A DNA stretch of 64,000 nt, taken from CAJCJE01 sp963818685. Its GTDB lineage: Bacteria; Actinomycetota; Actinomycetes; Mycobacteriales; Pseudonocardiaceae. The position numbers were made by a program, and so were the translations under genes. The notes below the pieces were generated by a model that was given only the letters and a program-made list of their open reading frames with translations, had not been told where the DNA came from and searched no databases. Every line of letters starts with the position of its first letter. The first letter of the stretch is position 1. This document shows, piece by piece, positions 34,178-45,279 of this stretch. Where the stretch lies: positions 372,001 to 436,000 of the forward strand of contig CAWFTJ010000004.1 in NCBI GenBank assembly GCA_963818685.1, in the 5' to 3' direction.

Positions 34178-34638
34178 AAGTTTCCCCCACTCAACTCCAA
34201 GTGCAGAGTTGTTAGGTGAACTGTCTGATGTTGTCCCGCCCAGCGGTTCCCCCAGTAGCACTTGGAACCATTCGCCGGGCAGGGTGAAACAAGCCCTTTC
34301 GTGTCCCAGTTCGTTGACAAACACCCCAGCGAACCGACTATAACGCGTTCGAGAGCGCTCCGGTAGAAAACAAGCTGTCCGAAGGCAACCCGACCAGATA
34401 TTGGACTTTGGCGACGAACGATCCGAACGCGCCATTTGGCTGACAACACAGAGCAACCAAACGAATACCGACAGCGAATTTGTCGACGCCAACTCGTCCA
34501 CAATGGACTCATTCCACTGTGGACATTATCTGGCCAGGCAGGGCCACCCACCTTGGATACGGAGAGTGACCGCTGCGCTGCGGAGCGGCGCGTGCGGCCG
34601 CTGACATGCGCTGTCAACCTGCAAGATACGATTGACGG
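34178..34638. other. Divergent promoter region, SARP and leuS
   Basis: This 461-base region is clearly less GC-rich than its surroundings, particularly 34300-34520. The hexamer TACGAT at 34627-34632 is a good -10 box, seven bases before the GTG of leuS, which has no Shine-Dalgarno sequence upstream; leuS is probably leaderless. No T-box specifier or antiterminator sequence was seen. The long open frames here have no coding character. Confidence 0.55.
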
Positions 34639-37108
<2,470 letters not shown>

Positions 37109-37131
<23 letters not shown>

Positions 37132-38542
37132 GCCCTGCCGACAGCACGGCGGCGAGCGCCATGACGCCCATCATCGTGTAGAAGGCGGCGCCGAGCCCGC
37201 TGGTGAACGCGGTGGCGAGCGTGCCGTGCAGCGTGGTGCTGCCGACGAAGATGGCGAAGGCCGTGCCGCGCGACACCGAGTGCGACGCGACCAGGATCGC
37301 CGTCGTGAACGAGAAGACCATGCCGAGGCTGGCGAACGTGCGCAGCACGCCCGATGCGATGCCAAGCCGCTCCGGCGGCGACGCCTTCATGACGGCCGAA
37401 CTGTTGGCCGGATAGAAGAAACTGCCACCGATCATGATCACCATATTGCCGATCGCGGTCAGCCACAGGCTGCTGGTGGTGGTCATCTGCGCGAAGATCG
37501 CCAGCGCCCCGACGGACACGACGAGCCCCGCCGTCGCCGGTGCGACCGTGCCGAACCGGTCGGTGAGCCTGCCGGCCAACGGCCCGACGGCCGCGCCGAT
37601 CAGGTAGCCGGGCGCCATCAGCAGCGACGCGTCGATCGGGTCGAGTCCGCGCGGCCCCTGTAGATACATGATCACCAGGAACAGCACGGCGAAGCTGCCG
37701 AGCCCCTGCAACAGTGACGCCAGCAGTGCGGGCGCGACCGAGGGCAGCCGGAACAGCGACAGGTCGACCGTCGGCTCAGGATGGCGCAGTTCGACGACCA
37801 CGAACGCGACCAGCAGCACCACCCCGCCGACCAGCCAGCCGACGTCGGCGCCGGTGAGCGGTCGGGCGGCCAGGTCGGTCATGGCCCACAGCACGCCGAA
37901 CAGGCCGAGGCCGAGCGTGATCATGCCGAGCGGGTCGAGCCTGCGGCGCGTCCGGTCGCGTCGTCCGCGCAGTACCCGCACGGCGAGAACGAGCGCGACG
38001 ATGCCGATCGGCACGTTGATCCAGAAGATCCACCGCCAGGACAGGTAGGTGACGATGGCGCCGCCGAGCAGCACGCCGAGCACCGAGCCCAACGACCAGC
38101 CGAACGCGTTGACGCCGTAGGCGCGGCCGCGTTCCTCGGGCGGGTACAACTCCGCGATGACCGCGCCGCTGTTCGCGGCGATCAGCGCGGCGCCGATCCC
38201 CTGCACCACGCGGAAGCCGATGATCGCGGTCGCGTTCCAGGCGAGCGCGCACAGCAGCGAGCCGAGGACGAACACGCCGAACCCGACCTCGTACATGCGC
38301 ACCCGCCCGAACATGTCGCCGAGCCTGCCCAGTTGGGTCGCGAGCACCGTGACCACCAGCAGGTAGCCGACGACCACCCAGGTCACCGAGGACAGCGAGA
38401 CGTGCAGTTCGTGCTCGATGGTGGGCAGCGCGAGCACGACGATCGTGCCGTCGACAGCGGAGATCAGCACGCCGATCATCACCACGAGCATGCCGAGTCC
38501 GCGCCGGGTCGCCGCGGGAGCGGTAGTGTCTGTCGTAGCCAT
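37109..38542 (-). CDS. EmrB/QacA-type multidrug exporter (MFS DHA2, 14 TM)
   Basis: The 477-residue protein has about fourteen membrane spans. The N-terminal half begins MLVVMIGVLISAVDGTIVVLALPTIEHELH, the DHA2 motif D1 with an acidic residue in helix 1. The helix 2-3 loop LGRLGDMFGRVRMY is motif A, and the helix 5 region GWSLGSVLGVLLGGAIVTYLSWRWIFWINVPIG is motif C. It exports cationic drugs or natural products by proton antiport. ATG 38542 lacks a ribosome-binding site and abuts a block of palindromes. No TetR or MarR gene adjoins it here, so its regulator is elsewhere or is the SARP. Confidence 0.93.
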
Positions 38543-38543
38543 A

Positions 38544-38573
38544 GCTAGAATGCTAGCATGCTGTCATGTTAGC
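38544..38573. promoter_or_regulatory. Nested palindromes upstream of exporter gene
   Basis: GCTAG (38544-38548) pairs with CTAGC (38553-38557). ATGCTAGCAT (38550-38559) is a perfect 10-base palindrome. GCTAGCAT (38552-38559) and ATGTTAGC (38566-38573) are inverted repeats with one mismatch. The block begins one base from the exporter start codon, an operator-like position for a TetR or MarR protein. Confidence 0.6.
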
Positions 38574-38674
38574 AACAGCCTTGGTAAATCGCCCAGGTCA
38601 CCCACGCCGGTACGATCCGAGCCTCGATCGGCAGCAGGGGCCGGCACCGGGCCGGCGCGAGAAAGGTGTGAGCG

Positions 38675-39496
38675 ATGGCGTGGCGGCGGAACGCGACGGT
38701 CGAGGCACCACCCCAGGAGTCGATCCTCGACTCCTACGTGACGACCGCGCCGGCACCGCAGAACGCGGTGGACATCTTCGCCGGCGAATGGTCCTCGGCC
38801 CTGCCCGATCCGCTCGGGCACGTCGCGGCGGGCGGCATTCCGCTGTTCGCCGACGACCGGGTGGAATGGGCGATCAAGCAGCTTGGCGGCGTGTCCGGCC
38901 GGTCGGTGCTGGAGCTGGGACCGCTGGAGGGCGGGCACACCCACATGCTGCTGGACGCGGGCGCCACGGTGACCGCGATCGAGGCGCAGACCCGCGCCTA
39001 CCTGAAGTGCCTGATCGCCAAGGAACTGCTCGGCATGACCGGCGCCCGGTTCCTGCTCGGCGACTTCATGGCCTACCTGCGGGACCGACCCGAACACGTG
39101 GACGTCTGCTTCGCCTCCGGCGTGCTCTACCACATGCGCAACCCGGTCGAGACGATCGCGTTGCTCGCCGAGGTCGCCGACCACCTCTTCCTGTGGACCC
39201 ACGTCTACGACGAGACCGTGATCAGGTCGAGCGAGCTGCTCTCCCCGCGCTTCACCACAAGCGAGCGCGCGGAATACCAGGGCTTCGCGCACACCCTCTA
39301 CCGCTTCGACTATGCCTCCGCCCTGAACAGCAAGGCGTTCTGCGGCGGCAGCGCCGTGTCCAGCAACTGGCTGACCCGCGCCGACCTGCTCGCCGCGCTC
39401 GACCGCTTCGGTTGGCACGTCGACGCCACCGGCTACGACGACCCGAACCATCCGCACGGCCCCGCCCTGGCTCTCGTCGCCAACAGGGTCAGCTGA
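38675..39496 (+). CDS. Class I SAM-dependent methyltransferase
   Basis: This 273-residue protein starts at ATG 38675. The SAM-binding motif is SVLELGPLEGGHTHMLLDAGA (~residues 75-95), followed by VTAIEAQTRAYLKC, whose Glu should bind the ribose, and VDVCFASGVLYHMRNPVETI, the motif IV/post-motif typical of Methyltransf_23 and CmoB-like enzymes. The long C-terminal part may bind the acceptor. It is divergent from the exporter gene and may share its control region. The methyl acceptor is unknown. Confidence 0.85.
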   Translation: MAWRRNATVEAPPQESILDSYVTTAPAPQNAVDIFAGEWSSALPDPLGHVAAGGIPLFADDRVEWAIKQLGGVSGRSVLELGPLEGGHTHMLLDAGATVTAIEAQTRAYLKCLIAKELLGMTGARFLLGDFMAYLRDRPEHVDVCFASGVLYHMRNPVETIALLAEVADHLFLWTHVYDETVIRSSELLSPRFTTSERAEYQGFAHTLYRFDYASALNSKAFCGGSAVSSNWLTRADLLAALDRFGWHVDATGYDDPNHPHGPALALVANRVS

Positions 39497-39510
39497 CCGC
39501 ACGGTAGATG

Positions 39511-39550
39511 TGACCGTGGCCCGTCCGCGATCGCGAACGGGCCACGGTCA
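39511..39550. terminator. Bidirectional hairpin terminator
   Basis: TGACCGTGGCCCGT (39511-39524) and ACGGGCCACGGTCA (39537-39550) form a perfect 14-base stem with a 12-base loop, between two convergent stop codons (39496 and 39562). Confidence 0.85.
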
Positions 39551-39561
39551 GGTGCTTCAGA

Positions 39562-40929
39562 TCAGAACGCGCCGAGACCGTTCGGCGAGCCGAGACCGGT
39601 GGGGCCGTCCCAACCCGCGCCCGCGTTGCACACGGACGGGTCGACACCCGAGTAGTTCGCGCACTGGTCGTTTTCCTCGTTGTTGCCGGAGGTGATGTCG
39701 TTGAAGTCCGACGAGGATGCCTGGTACAGCGTGTTCGGGCCGAGCAGGCTGCTCGGCACGCCCGCGTTGGCGAACAGGCCCGCGATGAACGGCGCCGACG
39801 CGCTGGTGCCGCCGACAACGCCCCAGTCAGCGGGCTGGTTGGTGGCCGGGGCGTAGCTGTCGTAGACGGCGACACCGGTGTTCGGGTCGGCGTCCGCCGA
39901 CACGTCCGCGACCGCGAGGTGGTTGGCGCACTTCGCGGTCACGTCGCTGGGCTGGCCGTTGGCCGCGTCGAAGAAGGTCTCGCAGCCGCTGCCGCCGCCG
40001 CTCCACGCGGACTCGCTGCCCGGCCCGTTCAGCGTGGTCCCGCCGACGCCGATGACGTAGGGCAGATCCGATGGCCACGAGGTGTGCGTGCCGCCGTTGA
40101 AGCCACTGTCGCCTGTGGACGCTTCGATGGCGACGCCCTGGTGGTTGAACGCGGAGAGCTGGTCACCGCTGGTGTTGCCGGCGTCAGCTGTGTAGCCGTA
40201 GCTGATGCTCACCGCGACCGCGCCGGAGGAGACAGCGGTGTTCACGGCCTGCGCGAAGTCGCCGGTGGACGTGTCACCGTCGTTCTCACCGTCCTGCCAC
40301 GGCACCGAGATCTCCTCGATGCGGCAGGACGGGCAGGCGGCCGACGCCATGTCCACGTCGAGCGAGGTCTCCACGCCGATCTGCTCCTCGGCGTTGGCGC
40401 CCTCGCCGCTGCTCTGCGGCGCGGGCTGCGCGCCACCGTCGTAGTTGAGCAGGGTCAGGCAGCCGTTCGACGTGGTGCAGGACGGCAGGCCGTAACTGGA
40501 CCGGTAGGTGTTCAGGTCGGACTCAAGGTTGCCGTCGACACCCGCGTCGATGATCGCGATGGTGCCGGTCGACGAGGACGAGCCGGACAGGTTGTACGCG
40601 GAATCCAGGTCGCTCGGGCCGTAACCGGCGGGCGCGGCCGTGCTCAGCGGCTTGGCCGAGCCCTTGGCCGTGGTGACGATCTCGGCGTCGCACGCCTTGC
40701 ACGCGCGGTGCAGACCGTGCGTCCTGAGCAGCGTGCCGCCGCGAACCTGCTGGCGGATCTGGGTGGTGAACGCGGCCGCGCCGGCCGCCTCGGTCGGATG
40801 GGTCTGAGCCGGTGCGGCCGTCGCCATGGCAGGAATGACGAACGTCGCCGCGGCGAGGGCGGCGATCGCCGCCCTCGCGGGCCAGCGGGATGACGGCCAA
40901 CGGGATGACACAGTCCTTGGCAGGGACAC
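39562..40929 (-). CDS. Secreted sedolisin-type (S53) serine-carboxyl peptidase
   Basis: GTG 40929 follows GGAGG and gives 455 residues with a Sec signal (IAALAAATFVIPAMATAAPA). The catalytic set is that of sedolisins: Glu187 and Asp191 in VETSLDVDM, and Ser376 in GGTSASAP. ASTGDSGF probably supplies the oxyanion Asp. The C-terminal GWDGPTGLGSPNGLGAF and the upstream DITSGNN match the calcium-binding end of the family. The pro-region is only ~70 residues, much shorter than the classic ~190-residue pro-kumamolisin domain. The enzyme should be secreted and most active at acidic pH, degrading proteins for nutrition. It carries several cysteine pairs (CKAC, CTTSNGC, CPSC) that may form disulfides. 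Confidence 0.9.
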   Translation of the reverse strand: MSLPRTVSSRWPSSRWPARAAIAALAAATFVIPAMATAAPAQTHPTEAAGAAAFTTQIRQQVRGGTLLRTHGLHRACKACDAEIVTTAKGSAKPLSTAAPAGYGPSDLDSAYNLSGSSSSTGTIAIIDAGVDGNLESDLNTYRSSYGLPSCTTSNGCLTLLNYDGGAQPAPQSSGEGANAEEQIGVETSLDVDMASAACPSCRIEEISVPWQDGENDGDTSTGDFAQAVNTAVSSGAVAVSISYGYTADAGNTSGDQLSAFNHQGVAIEASTGDSGFNGGTHTSWPSDLPYVIGVGGTTLNGPGSESAWSGGGSGCETFFDAANGQPSDVTAKCANHLAVADVSADADPNTGVAVYDSYAPATNQPADWGVVGGTSASAPFIAGLFANAGVPSSLLGPNTLYQASSSDFNDITSGNNEENDQCANYSGVDPSVCNAGAGWDGPTGLGSPNGLGAF

Positions 40930-41088
40930 TGTTCCTCCACACGGTGGGGGTTTCCCGCCCGTCACCGGTTACGCAGGGGGCGACGCGCGGGTTGTGGACA
41001 CCTGCCAGCCTGTCAGGCCGGCCCGCGCCGGCCACCCATCGAGTGGTGGTTGTTCACCTGACGTTGGCAGGTTCTTTTTCACACTCGT

Positions 41089-41331
41089 TCACACCCGCGC
41101 CGGGAGTCTGACTCGGACGGTCAGGCCACCGCCGGTCGCGTTCGGTCGCGCGGTCACGGTGCCGCCGTGCGCGGTCGCGATCGAGCGCACGATGGAAAGG
41201 CCGAGCCCGGCACCGGAGGCCGAACCGGTGCGATCCGGGTGCAGCCTGCGGAACGGCTCGAACAGGTCATCGATGACATCGGCCGGAATCGTCGGCCCGG
41301 TGTTCGTCACGCTGATCCCGGCGTCGGCCAC
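41089..41331 (-). pseudogene. Histidine kinase remnant (C-terminal ATPase end only)
   Basis: The 80-residue frame contains only the end of a HATPase domain: ISVTNTGPTIPADVIDDLFEPFRRL and GAGLGLSIVRSIATAHGGTVTARPN, which are the G1/F and G2 boxes, followed by the normal C-terminus. The N box, phospho-acceptor His, HAMP and membrane segments are absent. Upstream of 41331 the sequence becomes unrelated and no partner response regulator is present. This looks like the 3' relic of a deleted sensor kinase. Confidence 0.85.
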
Positions 41332-41720
41332 TCGCGGCTAGATTTATCCGGCGAGAAGAGTTCCCGATTCGAGAATGAGCCTCGCTACGTGCCGCTACCC
41401 GAATAGTGTCGTCCGATTGGCGGTTGTTTCGAGGCCCGGCAATGCTTACGTCGTTCCGGTGAGGGCCTGCGGCGAACGTCCGGTCGCGTCATGTGCTCGA
41501 AGGCACCACCAGCACGGTGGGCGCGTTGCGCGGAAGGGTGCGCCGCGCAGCAGCCGAAACTTCCCACAGCGCAGCCTGGACTCCTCTTGGAGATCATGAT
41601 GGACTTCCTTCGTCTGGCTGGCAACAATTCCAGTGTTGGGTGGCCGGTGGTGCGAAGGCGAACGTTGCGTCTCGGCTGAGTGGCGTTGATATGCCTGTGT
41701 CATGTACGCGAGGAGGGCAC
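41332..41720. other. Intergenic, no gene seen
   Basis: This 389-base region lies between the kinase relic and the ArsR-like gene. Open frames are short and lack coding bias. It probably holds the promoter of the gene at 41721 and the breakpoint of the deletion that removed the kinase. No inverted repeats stood out. Confidence 0.5.
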
Positions 41721-42704
41721 ATGCTGAGGATCCATCTCGGCGCCGCAGATCTGGGGCGCATCAGGTTCGCCACTGAACCGGCACCAGTTCTGGAAACGGT
41801 GCTCATGCTTCATGAACTGCGGCAAGGCCCATGCTCCCTCGGTGACGACAGCGACGAGTGGCGTGACCGGGTGCTCTCGACGTTCCCGGTGACCGCCCGC
41901 CCACTCCTGAACCTGGTGCCCTCGCGACATGTCGCGCTCTACTTCGATGTCCTGACACCAGACGCCGGTGATGCCTTCCATCGAATCCGCACCATGGCCA
42001 CCCCGATCCTTGAGCACGACCTGAACCAGATGACGCGACTGAACATTGCTCCCGTTCCGACCTGGCTACGACGCTTCGCCTCCGGCGAGGACACGGTACG
42101 ACACACGCTCGACGACGCACTGCGCACGTTCCACCGCACCTGCCTGGCACCACATTGGTCCTCCGCGACCGCCCGGTTCCACGACGACGTCACACACCGC
42201 ATGGTGACGTTACGAAAGGACGGGATAACCGCCGTGCTCAACACGCTGAGCCCAGACCTGCGCTTGAACGGACTCACACTTGAGGGCCGCTATCCCTGGG
42301 ATCGTCAGATCCACCTCACCGGCCAGGGACTGGTGCTCATCCCGTCCGCGTTCTGGACCGGCTATCCGCTGGTCACCTGGGACGATCAGGAGCCCTCCAG
42401 ATACGTCCTCATCTACCCCGCGCGTGCCAATGCCACGTCCGGCTCCCACGGGGGCACCCGGACAGGCGGGGGGCCGGGCGACGTACTCGCCTCATTGCTG
42501 GGTCCCACCCGGGCCACCGTGCTAATGGCGTTGCGGCAGCCACAGACGACCGGCGGTATCGCCCGCCTGACCCGAATCAGCGCCTCCTCAGTGTCCCAAC
42601 ACACCGCCACACTCCGCGACGCGGGGCTGATAACCAGCAACCGGGCGGGCAAAGCCGTCGAACATCGACTCACCACCCTCGGCCACGCGCTTCTGCACGG
42701 CTGA
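41721..42704 (+). CDS. ArsR/DUF5937-like winged-helix regulator
   Basis: ATG 41721 lies shortly after AGGAGGG. The 327-residue protein begins LRIHLGAADLGRIRFATEPAPVLETVLMLHELR, the N-terminal signature of a large actinobacterial ArsR-like family with a ~220-residue ligand-type domain. The winged helix is at the C-terminus (LLGPTRATVLMALRQPQTTGGIARLTRISASSVSQHTATLRDAGLITSNRAGKAVEHRLT). Regulators of this type usually repress themselves or a neighbouring exporter; none is adjacent. A rare TTA codon occurs at 42210-42212, so bldA-like control is possible. Confidence 0.85.
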   Translation: MLRIHLGAADLGRIRFATEPAPVLETVLMLHELRQGPCSLGDDSDEWRDRVLSTFPVTARPLLNLVPSRHVALYFDVLTPDAGDAFHRIRTMATPILEHDLNQMTRLNIAPVPTWLRRFASGEDTVRHTLDDALRTFHRTCLAPHWSSATARFHDDVTHRMVTLRKDGITAVLNTLSPDLRLNGLTLEGRYPWDRQIHLTGQGLVLIPSAFWTGYPLVTWDDQEPSRYVLIYPARANATSGSHGGTRTGGGPGDVLASLLGPTRATVLMALRQPQTTGGIARLTRISASSVSQHTATLRDAGLITSNRAGKAVEHRLTTLGHALLHG

Positions 42705-44106
42705 AACGCTGAACCACGCTTCACCGGACACAATCTCCTCGACGGCTGGAACCATCGGGCTGGCGCTCGGTGGCGAGCGGCGAGCGATTCCTTCGCTACG
42801 CCCACGGGTGGCGGGTGACGGCGGATGCCGAGTTGATCACCGGATCGATGTGACGCGTTCAAGGGGAATCGGCGTCGAGGCCGTGTGGTTGAGCGGCGAA
42901 CCGCACGAGGTCGTCTGGGTCCTCGAAGCCAGTCCGCGCACATCGGCGTCCTGTTCCAGGCGACGACCGTCAGCGCGACCAAACGACCGACTCAACGGTT
43001 CGTACGCCGAGTCAACGACTACTGCGTCCGGTTTGGCCGCCAAGACAGCATCCCCGATGTCAGCGGCGGTCGTTCCGTCGCACGCCGCCCCAGCGGCGCC
43101 AGTGCCGGGCGTTGGCGGGGCGCCGCCATGCTGTCCGGACGTTCGAAGGCTAGGGCGGCTGATCCCATGAGTAAATCCGCTCCGTCTGATCGCGCGGATG
43201 GACCACCATCAGAGCATTGTCCAGACGTAGCTCAGGATGCGTTCGAACGGCGCACTGCGGAGGCGAGGGTCGTATCGACGTGGTCGCGAAGTGTGTCCGT
43301 GCGATATCGGACAGGGTCAGGCGCACTGTCTCCATGTGGATCCCAGCGACAAATCCCTTGAATGCGCAACATTTTAGCTCTGACTAAAAAGTTTGCCGAT
43401 GCTCACTGACTGGCGGCACCATCACAAACGGAGCCGAACGGAGGAGAAGGTGTAAACCGTCGATATCCCACAGGAGGCGGCACCGCCGACGAACCAGTGC
43501 CAGCTCTACACGGTTGGATACGAGACCTCGATCGTCACTGGTTTCCTAATTCGGACTCAGGGCGACGAGGAGGGGAACAGAATATTCCGCCCTCGGTATC
43601 TGAAGCCGAAAATCAGTGGCGCTCGGAAAAGCGCCGGGCGCTGTGGCCACGCTGGCGCTCATCACCACCAGTGTCACGGCACCTGGCGCAGCAGCCCAAC
43701 GAGCTGCCGATCACACCACAATGCACGAGACTGGTGGAGTTAGACCCTGGCCTGGGGCCGACCCTAACAGCCAGGTTATGCGGGATGGGGGTCGGCGGGT
43801 GGGGGGCGGGCGCGGGTTGTGGATGGATTCGGGGGCTGTGGACAACTCGGAGGCCGCGGTTGTGCCCGGTCTGGGGGTGCGGGTACGACTGAACCCGTTG
43901 CACGACGGGTTTCCCGAGCGGGTCGGGTAGCGGATGCGCACGGTCCGCTGCCTGGCCCGCGACCACTGCTCAGGAGGTGAAAGTGTTGCAGGAAGCGGGT
44001 TTACCGGAGTAGCCGACCGCGAGCCGGTGTCGGCGTTGCGCGGGCGGGCCGTGGGTCCACCGTTCCGGTTGTACCGAGGCCCACACGCAGTGAGCACGGA
44101 CAGGTT
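42705..44106. other. 1.4-kb gene-poor, possibly decayed region
   Basis: No frame in this stretch is convincing. It includes a possible regulator fragment (43150-43335, minus), an AT-rich patch around 43360-43410, a G-rich tract at 43770-43835, the DnaA-box-like TGTGGACAA at 43837-43845, and a hairpin AACCCGT-TGCACG-ACGGGTT at 43893-43912. A frame from 43616 starts with a signal-peptide-like hydrophobic run (VATLALITTSVTAPGAAA) but then loses coding character. The region most resembles decayed DNA or a site of past insertion and deletion. Confidence 0.45.
43150..43335 (-). pseudogene. Possible N-terminal fragment of an ArsR-like regulator
   Basis: The 61-residue frame starts METVRLTLSDIARTHFATT, closely resembling the first residues of the family represented intact at 41721 (LRIHLGAADLGRIRFAT). 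The similarity then ends and the frame stops after 61 residues. No continuation was recognised in the other minus-strand frames. It is most likely a relic of a paralogous regulator. The resemblance covers only ~18 residues, so confidence is low. Confidence 0.35.
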
Positions 44107-44472
44107 TCAGGCTCGGTCGCAGCTGTAGTGGGCGAAGACCTTGCCGACAAGGCCATCCGGGTTGATGAACAGGACTTCGGCGACCATTCGGCCGCCGACG
44201 CCGCGCATGTAGAAGGTGATGCTGTCCTCGCCGCGCAGCACGTCGTGCACCTCGAACCTGAGATCCGGGTTGGCTTTGAGGGCGGTGCCGAAGTACCCGC
44301 GCAGCCCGTCCCTGCCGAGGACGACGGCCGAGCCGACCACGTCACGGGCGAGCGGCGAGGTGAGTTCGACGTCCTCGGCGTAGAGCGCGACGATCTCCTC
44401 GATGTCGTGACGGTTCCACACTTCGACGTGGTGATCGACGTAGGCGATCGCATCCGCTGGCATCCATGGCAC
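44107..44472 (-). CDS. NTF2/SnoaL-like protein
   Basis: This 121-residue protein has the SnoaL/ketosteroid-isomerase-like pattern: YVDHHVEVWNRHDIEEIVALYAEDVELTSPLA, then VLGRDGLRGYFGTALKANPDLRFEVHDVLRGEDSITFYMRGVGGRMVAEVLFINPDGLVGKVFAHYS. Start GTG 44472 or ATG 44463 is undecided. Such proteins are small binding or isomerase folds, and the catalytic residues cannot be assigned. It stands alone, convergent with nothing and flanked by long noncoding stretches. Confidence 0.8.
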   Translation of the reverse strand: MPWMPADAIAYVDHHVEVWNRHDIEEIVALYAEDVELTSPLARDVVGSAVVLGRDGLRGYFGTALKANPDLRFEVHDVLRGEDSITFYMRGVGGRMVAEVLFINPDGLVGKVFAHYSCDRA

Positions 44473-44740
44473 CCGGACAGGCTATGGCACGCGCGGGCTG
44501 TCGGTCAGGCCCGACCGAATTCGAGTTCCGAATCCCGTGTTTCCCAGGGCACTTCACCATCGGCGCTGACCCCCGGCTGACCTCGCACTAGGACGAATCT
44601 AGGACGGCCGACGGACCCAGGTCCGTAGCCTCACCGTAGCCGGGCTCACTGAAAACCAGTTCACGCGTGGCCGGCCAGAACGGGCTGCCTGTGCTCCCTG
44701 GGGGACCCGTCCATGCTCATGAGAAAGGACCTGTTCGATC

Positions 44741-45133
44741 ATGAAACTGCGCCGGTTCCTCGCCACTTTCATCGCGGCCGCGGTTGTCGCGGTCGGACTC
44801 GTCGGCGGCGCCACGAGTGCGAACGCCGCGCCCCCGCCCGTCTGGGAGCCGGTTACTACCTTCAGTAACGTCGGCGTCTACTGGCAGCCCTACGACTCGC
44901 CCGCCAACAAGGTGGGCATTCCCAACGTGACCGCACCGGGCGACGTGTACATCGATTGCTGGGTCTCCGCCGGCCAGGTCGGCAATGTCGGGGACGTGTG
45001 GTACCGCACCTGGAAGGTCTACTACTCCAACCGTTCCATTGACTCCGACAACAGCAGCCAGCCGTGGTGGACCTTCGCTCCGTACGTCGACTTCTCCTAC
45101 AGCTTCCACAACAACCTCGTGCCGCAGTGCTGA
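44741..45133 (+). CDS. Small secreted protein, function unknown
   Basis: The 130-residue product starts at ATG 44741, preceded by GAGAAAGGA. MKLRRFLATFIAAAVVAVGLVGGATSANA is a textbook Sec signal with cleavage after ANA, leaving a mature protein of ~101 residues. It is rich in Trp, Tyr and Ser and has two cysteines (IDCW and the C-terminal Cys) likely to form a disulfide. VGVYWQPYDSPANKVGI and GDVWYRTWKVYYSNRS suggest a beta-sandwich or SH3-like fold. I recognise no family. Confidence 0.75.
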   Translation: MKLRRFLATFIAAAVVAVGLVGGATSANAAPPPVWEPVTTFSNVGVYWQPYDSPANKVGIPNVTAPGDVYIDCWVSAGQVGNVGDVWYRTWKVYYSNRSIDSDNSSQPWWTFAPYVDFSYSFHNNLVPQC

Positions 45134-45279
45134 TCCGGCGCTGAGCCGCGAGCATTGAGCCGTTTGTTGTCGCGACTACAATCGCGACTAACGCGAAGAA
45201 CGACGAACTCGACAGCGCGTCCGTGAGACAGCGCGTACGTGACCGGAGCGACCGATTTCGACCACTTCGGCGTGACGGG

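Noticed and set aside
34520..34638. T-box leader upstream of leuS
   Set aside because: No specifier-loop or conserved T-box antiterminator sequence was found, and the -10 position suggests a leaderless mRNA.
43837..43845. DnaA-box-like TGTGGACAA and related TTGTGGAT nearby
   Set aside because: A single good 9-mer and one poor match are not an origin; no dnaA, dnaN or box cluster is present.
43616..43930. Possible secreted protein (signal-peptide-like start)
   Set aside because: After the hydrophobic run the sequence is Gly/Arg-rich low complexity and there is no ribosome site.
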